Positions 7,236 to 11,135 of a stretch of DNA of 11,135 nucleotides are shown piece after piece; within the stretch, counting starts at the first letter, position 1, and every line of letters begins with the position of its first letter. The DNA is taken from positions 1 to 11,135 of the forward strand of contig JAAYZB010000061.1 in assembly GCA_012515085.1 (NCBI GenBank). Direction: 5' to 3'. This DNA comes from Acholeplasmataceae bacterium (GTDB lineage: Bacteria; Bacillota_I; Bacilli_A; Izemoplasmatales; Hujiaoplasmataceae). The notes beneath the pieces were generated by a model. That model made no database searches. It was not told where the DNA came from and saw only the letters and a list, made by a program, of their open reading frames with translations. A program made the position numbers and the translations under genes.

Positions 7236-7263
7236 GAAAAAAGGCGATCCTTCTCTCGCCTTT
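7236..7263 (-). terminator. Rho-independent terminator of the pit-DUF47 operon
   Basis: On the minus strand AAAGGCGA (7256-7263) and TCGCCTTT (7240-7247) form a perfect 8-bp stem around an 8-base loop, followed by an uninterrupted T run (7237-7242). It sits about 32 bases after the DUF47 stop and separates that operon from the G1P dehydrogenase. Confidence 0.88.
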
Positions 7264-7294
7264 GCGTCCTTCTTTGATGTCGAGACCATTCTGT

Positions 7295-7918
7295 TTACAA
7301 ATTCTTAAACAATGCTGCTTCAACTTCCTTGGATACATAACCACAGGCATCGCAACAGTTCTCCAATCGGTAAAACAAATCTTCCCAGATAAACAGTTTT
7401 ACCGGGTCTGTCTCATACATGAATAGCCGCCTGACCGCTTCGGAATAGACGGTATCACAATCTTCTTCCAACTCCAATACCACCGAAATCAATTCTTTTA
7501 GACGTGTGGATTTCTTATAATGACAAAACTCTTCCAACAAGCTTTTCAAGGAGATCGTGCAATCTAAAATGATTTTTGAAATCAATGCCATTTCAGTTCG
7601 AAGTTCTTGAATATTGAACATGAACATCCGCATTACCACATCTTCGATCATATCCGTTACATCATCGATAGCGGAGAGTATTGCCAAAATATCCTCTCTT
7701 TCGATCGGGGTAATGAACTCTTTGAACAAGTTGGCGATCACTTGATGACGTTCTTGATCCGCATCGTGTTCAATTTGATGAATATCCGACTTATAGACGG
7801 CTAGTTTCACATAATCAAAATTCGTGACGATTTCGTTCAGATACTCGGCGGCTTTTAATGAATAGTCGGATAAGCGCACAAAGGCTTTAAAGTAATAATT
7901 GTCTTTGATTTTTTCCAT
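7295..7918 (-). CDS. PhoU-like DUF47 family protein, Pit accessory protein
   Basis: A 207-residue, mostly helical protein of the DUF47/PhoU-like family (TIGR00153 type). Acidic metal-site motifs typical of PhoU folds recur in its helices: IEHDAD (E50, H51, D54), TPIERED (70-76), IDDVTD (D85, D86, D89), EEDCD (151-155) and ENCCD (E187, D190). Genes of this kind are regularly found beside Pit transporters and are thought to adjust phosphate uptake; the mechanism is not settled. It follows the transporter gene by 18 bp on the same strand, and the terminator after it closes the unit. Its ribosome binding site is weaker than its neighbours' (an AAGGG 13 bases upstream or GGGAA closer), which fits translation coupled to the transporter. 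Soluble, no membrane segment seen. Confidence 0.9.
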   Translation of the reverse strand: MEKIKDNYYFKAFVRLSDYSLKAAEYLNEIVTNFDYVKLAVYKSDIHQIEHDADQERHQVIANLFKEFITPIEREDILAILSAIDDVTDMIEDVVMRMFMFNIQELRTEMALISKIILDCTISLKSLLEEFCHYKKSTRLKELISVVLELEEDCDTVYSEAVRRLFMYETDPVKLFIWEDLFYRLENCCDACGYVSKEVEAALFKNL

Positions 7919-7936
7919 AGATTTCCCACAGCCCTT

Positions 7937-8983
7937 CTAAAAGATCAAGATGAATAATTTTGCCATTAAGAAGCCAATCAATCCGCACCCAGGAAAGGTG
8001 AGCACCCAAGTGAGCACCATGTCTCGTACAATCTTCCAGCGAATCGATGACACGCGTTTTGCGGCTCCGACTCCCATGATTGCCGTGGTTTTCATGTGCG
8101 TCGTACTGACGGGGATTCCAAACCAAGACGAGCACAATAATCCGATGGTTGCGGCTATATCAGAGGCGAATCCTTGATAGGGTTTTAACTTCACCATGTC
8201 CATTCCAACCGTCTTAATAATCCGGTATCCACCGACCGAGGTCCCCAATCCCATGACAAGCGAGACCAAGATCATCAACCAGATCGGAACGGAAAAAACG
8301 TGAGTACTCACATCGCCTTCCACAAGCGCAACACCAAGAAGGAAGACACCAATGAATTTCTGGCCATCTTGCGCACCGTGCATGAACGCCATTGATGCCC
8401 CACCAGCTACTTGCGCCTTTAAAAAGAAACGATTGGTCTTTCGCCTATGCATATCTTTGCAGATCAAGACTATCAGTTTCGAAATTCCATATCCTGACAG
8501 AAAACCAAAAAATGTCGATAGTAACAAGCCATAAATGACGTTGACCCAAGCCGAACCATTGATTCCGGAAAACCCACCTTGAAGTGCAATGGCAGCACCC
8601 GAAATCCCGGCGATCAGCGCATGAGACTCCGAGGTCGGTATGCCATAATACCAGGCCATTACCGCCCAGATGAGTATTCCCACTAACGCGGCACAAAGAG
8701 CCGCTAGCGCGTCAGCGGAATTCCCGCTGAAATCCACCATTTTATATAAGGTTTCCGCCACTGTCGCATTCACAAGCGTCATGAATAAAACGCCGAAAAG
8801 ATTGAAGATTGCGGCCATGATAATTGCTTTTTTTGGTGAAATCGCTCTGGTGGAGATACAGGTGGCAATTGCATTTGGCGCATCCGTCCAGCCGTTGATT
8901 AACACCACCAACAAGACTAAGATCACCGTTACAGCCAGAATCCAATTCCCGGTAAAAGCTCTCAAAAAATCCAGTAAGCCCAT
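7937..8983 (-). CDS. pit: Inorganic phosphate transporter, Pit family
   Basis: A 348-residue integral membrane protein that moves inorganic phosphate, usually as a metal-phosphate complex with protons (or with sodium in some members), across the cytoplasmic membrane. The two inverted halves of the PHO-4 family are visible: NGWTDAPNAIAT (30-41) in the first and GFASDIAATIG (271-281) in the second. Each is followed by a matching motif, GIPTSESHAL (114-123) and GIPVSTTHMKT (289-299). MHGAQDGQK (201-209) lies in the central hydrophilic part after a basic loop (HRRKTNRFFLK). Around ten hydrophobic segments are present. The length fits short bacterial and archaeal Pit proteins. ATG 8983 follows an AGGGA site by about 5 bases. 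It is the first gene of a two-gene unit with DUF47, driven by a promoter at 9072-9100. Which cation is co-transported cannot be read from sequence. Confidence 0.95.
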   Translation of the reverse strand: MGLLDFLRAFTGNWILAVTVILVLLVVLINGWTDAPNAIATCISTRAISPKKAIIMAAIFNLFGVLFMTLVNATVAETLYKMVDFSGNSADALAALCAALVGILIWAVMAWYYGIPTSESHALIAGISGAAIALQGGFSGINGSAWVNVIYGLLLSTFFGFLSGYGISKLIVLICKDMHRRKTNRFFLKAQVAGGASMAFMHGAQDGQKFIGVFLLGVALVEGDVSTHVFSVPIWLMILVSLVMGLGTSVGGYRIIKTVGMDMVKLKPYQGFASDIAATIGLLCSSWFGIPVSTTHMKTTAIMGVGAAKRVSSIRWKIVRDMVLTWVLTFPGCGLIGFLMAKLFILIF

Positions 8984-9034
8984 TTTTCCCTCAAATCAGT
9001 TATGACATGTATCGTTTTGGCACCTTTTTTTCCA

Positions 9035-9052
9035 TTCGGAACTCCGTCCGAA
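9035..9052. repeat. Hairpin-forming inverted repeat in the pit leader
   Basis: TTCGGA (9035-9040) and TCCGAA (9047-9052) form a 6-bp stem with a 6-base loop, inside the roughly 80-base untranslated leader of pit. It is GC-rich for the surroundings and has no adjoining T run on the minus strand, so it is not a terminator. An mRNA structure or a protein site are both possible. Confidence 0.35.
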
Positions 9053-9071
9053 CGATTAACTTGCCAATCTC

Positions 9072-9100
9072 ATTATAACGAGTAAAATTCAAAATGTCTA
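9072..9100 (-). promoter_or_regulatory. Sigma-A-like promoter of pit-DUF47
   Basis: On the minus strand TAGACA (9095-9100) and a perfect TATAAT (9072-9077) are spaced by 17 bases. Transcription would begin near 9065, about 80 bases before the pit start. No convincing PhoB/PhoP box repeats were seen next to it. Confidence 0.75.
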
Positions 9101-9191
9101 ACGAATATTGAAGGAAACATCAATGAAAAGCCTTTCTTGTTTTTTAGGTATCCGGCTTTATGCGAAAACGATGTTGCAATCAGATTAGACG

Positions 9192-9221
9192 AAAAAAAAC
9201 GGTCAATCCTTTTTGACCGTT
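9192..9221 (-). terminator. Strong rho-independent terminator of the aldo/keto reductase gene
   Basis: On the minus strand AACGGTCAA (9213-9221) pairs perfectly with TTGACCGTT (9198-9206) around a 6-base loop, followed by eight T (9192-9199). The first arm lies in the last codons of the gene and the TGA stop (9203-9205) falls within the second arm, so coding and termination signals overlap. Confidence 0.93.
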
Positions 9222-10387
9222 TGTTCTTCTCTTTGTTTTGCGATAATTTCATCTATTTTAGAAGCGATTTTCGCCAATTCTTCTGGAATTGCAATTCGCT
9301 GAGGACATTTTGAGACACATTCTTGACATGACTGGCATGCAGATGCTTGCTCCTCAATCGCCATTCGCTGATATTTGAGGAGAAATTCTTCATCGCTGTG
9401 ATGAAGATTGTATTCATTGACCCAGCGGAAGTTCGCCGGAATATTCACCCCGTGTGGACACGGCAAACAATATTCACAGCCCGTGCAGGGGATCAGACGA
9501 TTTTTTTTAAACGCTGCCAATGCGCGATTGATGAGTAGTTGTTCTTTGGCGGTAATTGGTTGAAAATCGGTCATTGTTTCGAGATTATCAAGGGTTTGTT
9601 CCACCGTCGACATCCCACTTAACACAACCATGACGTTGGGTTTCGAAGCCGCATAACGGAGCGCCCAAGACGCTATACTACGATGAGGGTCCGCGGTCCG
9701 GAATATGTCTCGGGCTTCTGATGAGAGCGTTGCCAACAAGCCTCCCCGGATAGGCTCCATGACAATACAGGGAAGTTTGGCCTTTTCAATCAAATCATAT
9801 TGTTCTTTCGCCTTCTGAAGGTTCCAATCGAGGTAATTCAACTGAATTTGGACAAAATCCCATGAAGTCATCGCGAGAATTTTAGCCAACTCCTCTGGCG
9901 TGTCATGAAATGAGAATCCTAAGTGGCGGATTTTTCCTTTTTGTTTCATCTCAAGCAAAAAATCGAGAACGCCCGGATTTTGATAGGCTTTAACATTATG
10001 GCGGTTCAACGCATGACAAAGATAGTAATCGAAATAGTCGACTTGACACCGCGTCAACTGCTCTGCGAAAATCCGTCTTGCATCGGATTCCGACTGAACG
10101 AGCCACCCTGGCATTTTCGTCGCCAGATAAAAAGAATCACGAGGATACTTCTTCAAAGCTTTACCAATGAATAATTCGGATTGGCCTTGATGATAGGGAT
10201 ATGCCGTATCAAAATACGTCACTCCGTAAGAATAGGCAAAATCGATCATTTTCTCCGCTGTGGTCTCATCAATCATCTCCGGATCATTCACTTGAACCGG
10301 CAACCGCATCAAACCAAATCCTAATAAAGAAGGGTTACTTTTTATTCCTGAAAATTGTTTTTGTTTGATCACAACCGCTTTTTTCAT
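9203..10387 (-). CDS. Aldo/keto reductase with C-terminal 4Fe-4S ferredoxin-like domain
   Basis: A 394-residue cytoplasmic oxidoreductase. Residues 1 to about 290 form an aldo/keto reductase barrel with the catalytic tetrad D60, Y65, K91 and H125 (from FDTAYPYHQGQSE, LATKMP and YYLCHALN). The C-terminal part carries two cysteine groups, C301-x2-C304-x2-C307-x2-C310-P and C351-x2-C354-x2-C357-x3-C361-P, which should bind two [4Fe-4S] clusters. Such proteins are common in anaerobic Bacillota; the clusters suggest electron exchange with ferredoxin-like partners, but the carbonyl substrate is unknown. The first ATG (10393) abuts the AGGGAG site with no spacing. The in-frame ATG at 10387 has 6 bases of spacing and is preferred, giving a start of MKKAVVIK. 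It appears monocistronic, with a promoter at 10469-10497 and a strong terminator overlapping its end. The upstream gene on the other strand is divergent. Confidence 0.92.
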   Translation of the reverse strand: MKKAVVIKQKQFSGIKSNPSLLGFGLMRLPVQVNDPEMIDETTAEKMIDFAYSYGVTYFDTAYPYHQGQSELFIGKALKKYPRDSFYLATKMPGWLVQSESDARRIFAEQLTRCQVDYFDYYLCHALNRHNVKAYQNPGVLDFLLEMKQKGKIRHLGFSFHDTPEELAKILAMTSWDFVQIQLNYLDWNLQKAKEQYDLIEKAKLPCIVMEPIRGGLLATLSSEARDIFRTADPHRSIASWALRYAASKPNVMVVLSGMSTVEQTLDNLETMTDFQPITAKEQLLINRALAAFKKNRLIPCTGCEYCLPCPHGVNIPANFRWVNEYNLHHSDEEFLLKYQRMAIEEQASACQSCQECVSKCPQRIAIPEELAKIASKIDEIIAKQREEQTVKKD

Positions 10388-10393
10388 TCGCAT

Positions 10394-10399
10394 CTCCCT
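10394..10399 (-). promoter_or_regulatory. Ribosome binding site deciding the aldo/keto reductase start
   Basis: AGGGAG on the minus strand touches ATG 10393 directly but lies 6 bases before ATG 10387. Normal spacing favours the second ATG, removing two residues. Confidence 0.65.
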
Positions 10400-10418
10400 G
10401 TAAAATTACACAAATATA

Positions 10419-10438
10419 TATGAAAATTTACTTTCATA
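10419..10438. repeat. Inverted repeat in the aldo/keto reductase leader
   Basis: TATGAAA (10419-10425) and TTTCATA (10432-10438) are perfect 7-bp arms around 6 bases, placed downstream of the predicted -10 and before the start codon. This is a position where a repressor could block transcription. It is AT-rich, so chance is possible. Confidence 0.4.
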
Positions 10439-10468
10439 ATCCATCTTTTTTTTCAAAAACATGAGGGT

Positions 10469-10497
10469 ATTGTACCATTTTTTGCAGAAAGAGTCAA
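10469..10497 (-). promoter_or_regulatory. Sigma-A-like promoter of the aldo/keto reductase
   Basis: On the minus strand TTGACT (10492-10497) and TACAAT (10469-10474) are 17 bases apart, each one mismatch from consensus. This gives a leader of about 75 bases before ATG 10387. Confidence 0.75.
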
Positions 10498-10618
10498 TGA
10501 TACCAGGAAGTTCCTTCATTTGACATTGACCAGATAACCACTCGCTTTTTCAAATCAGAAACAAGCGCATCGCTACTACATTTATCTCTTGACATAAAAC
10601 AAAACATCGGTAAAACTC

Positions 10619-10646
10619 ATGACTTTTATCGAAGATATGATATAAT
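10619..10646 (+). promoter_or_regulatory. Probable promoter of the UPF0316 gene
   Basis: ATGACT (10619-10624) and a perfect TATAAT (10641-10646) are 16 bases apart, with the expected start of transcription about 40 bases before ATG 10692. The -35 is a partial match, so the -10 carries most of the weight. Confidence 0.6.
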
Positions 10647-10691
10647 CACAGATAGCCAGTATTGGCGCAAGCAAGAAACGGAGAATTGACA

Positions 10692-11135
10692 ATGTCTTGG
10701 GAAAATTTATGGGAAATTTTAACTGTGACTACCTTTTGGGAGTTGCTGTTGATATTTACAGCAAAAATCGTTGAAGTAGCGATCGGCACCTTGCGAGGGA
10801 TTCTGATAGTGAAAGGATACCGAACACCGGGAGTACTCTTGTCACTGATTGAGATCATTATCTGGATATTTGTGGCTTCACGAGTGATAACAGGGTTGGC
10901 CGATAGTCCCATGAAGGGGATCGCCTATGCTCTTGGCTTTTCCGCAGGTGTTTTTTTCGGCTCTTTATTAGAACAAAAATTGGCATTTGGAAAACTGCTG
11001 ATTCAAACCATTACAACGGATAAAAAAGGTGGTGAGATAGCTATGATCCTCCGTGAACAAGGCTATGGCGTCACCATAGTCGATGGCACGGGAAAAGTTG
11101 AGAAACGCTCGATATTGATGGTCTATACGCACCGC
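10692..11135 (+). CDS. UPF0316 membrane protein with DUF5698 and DUF2179 domains (3' end cut by window)
   Basis: The frame is open from ATG 10692 to the right edge: 148 codons, no stop. It belongs to the UPF0316 family (Bacillus YebE-like). The DUF5698 membrane part covers about residues 14-106: a first hydrophobic helix around 14-32, then VEVAIGTLRGILIVKGYRTPG (28-47, the family hallmark), helices at about 47-67 and 76-92, and FFGSLLEQKLAFG leading out of the membrane. From about residue 113 comes the start of a soluble DUF2179 domain, with GYGVTIVDGTG (124-134), cut before its end. The family has no settled function; DUF2179 also occurs at the C terminus of YitT-type membrane proteins, which suggests ligand sensing, but this is inference. 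GGAG lies 8 bases before the ATG. It is the only plus-strand gene here and diverges from the aldo/keto reductase. Confidence 0.88.
   Translation, partial: MSWENLWEILTVTTFWELLLIFTAKIVEVAIGTLRGILIVKGYRTPGVLLSLIEIIIWIFVASRVITGLADSPMKGIAYALGFSAGVFFGSLLEQKLAFGKLLIQTITTDKKGGEIAMILREQGYGVTIVDGTGKVEKRSILMVYTHR

Larger units (their letters stand above)
10388..10691. other. Divergent intergenic region with two outward promoters
   Basis: This 304-base AT-rich gap separates the aldo/keto reductase from the UPF0316 gene. It holds a minus-strand promoter (10469-10497), a plus-strand promoter (10619-10646) and an inverted repeat (10419-10438). Between about 10498 and 10618 I see no gene, structured RNA or clear site. 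Confidence 0.7.

Noticed and set aside
10520..10594. Two TTGACA hexamers (10520-10525 and 10589-10594) as -35 elements
   Set aside because: Neither has a usable -10 element 16-18 bases downstream, whereas TATAAT at 10641 is farther away.
10646..10912. 88-codon minus-strand frame
   Set aside because: Antisense to the UPF0316 gene; its composition reflects the opposite coding strand.
1..11135. Mobile elements, CRISPR array, tRNA or toxin-antitoxin genes
   Set aside because: No repeated spacers, transposase-like frames, terminal inverted repeats, tRNA-like folds or small paired genes were recognised.

Overview
The window looks like chromosomal DNA from a Bacillota (Firmicutes) bacterium of moderate GC content. 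The grounds are strong AAGGAG-type ribosome binding sites before most genes, sigma-A-like promoters, a UPF0316 membrane protein, a bacterial (AraM-type) glycerol-1-phosphate dehydrogenase and a B12-dependent ribonucleotide reductase. TGA is used as a stop and TGG encodes Trp, so the standard code applies. A B12-dependent reductase, a radical SAM enzyme and an iron-sulfur aldo/keto reductase together suggest an anaerobic or facultative lifestyle; this is inference. I see no transposase, integrase, CRISPR array, tRNA, rRNA or phage gene, and the region reads as ordinary chromosome.

Layout from left to right: (1) 1-3257, minus strand: class II ribonucleotide reductase nrdJ, followed 30 bp later by a membrane-anchored calcium-dependent phosphatidylinositol phospholipase C-like protein that runs off the left edge. 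(2) 3474-7138, minus strand: a sn-glycerol-1-phosphate dehydrogenase, then the AmmeMemoRadiSam pair, made of a radical SAM enzyme and a LigB/Memo-AMMECR1 fusion. A weak terminator-like hairpin follows. The two AmmeMemoRadiSam genes are 18 bp apart. The dehydrogenase lies 128 bp upstream with no terminator seen between, so the three may share a transcript. (3) 7295-8983, minus strand: a PhoU-like DUF47 protein and a Pit-family phosphate transporter, with a good promoter upstream and a clear terminator after them. (4) 9203-10387, minus strand: an aldo/keto reductase with a C-terminal two-cluster ferredoxin-like tail, with its own promoter and a strong terminator. (5) 10692-11135, plus strand: a UPF0316 (DUF5698/DUF2179) membrane protein, divergent from the reductase and cut by the right edge.

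The phosphate transporter and DUF47 protein form a recognised functional pair. The radical SAM and Memo-AMMECR1 genes form the conserved but functionally unresolved AmmeMemoRadiSam system, which is the best candidate here for an incompletely described biological system. The glycerol-1-phosphate dehydrogenase indicates that this bacterium makes glycerol-1-phosphate, the stereoisomer used in archaeal-type ether lipids. Two starts are revised from the ribosome binding sites: GTG at 7138 for the dehydrogenase and ATG at 10387 for the aldo/keto reductase.
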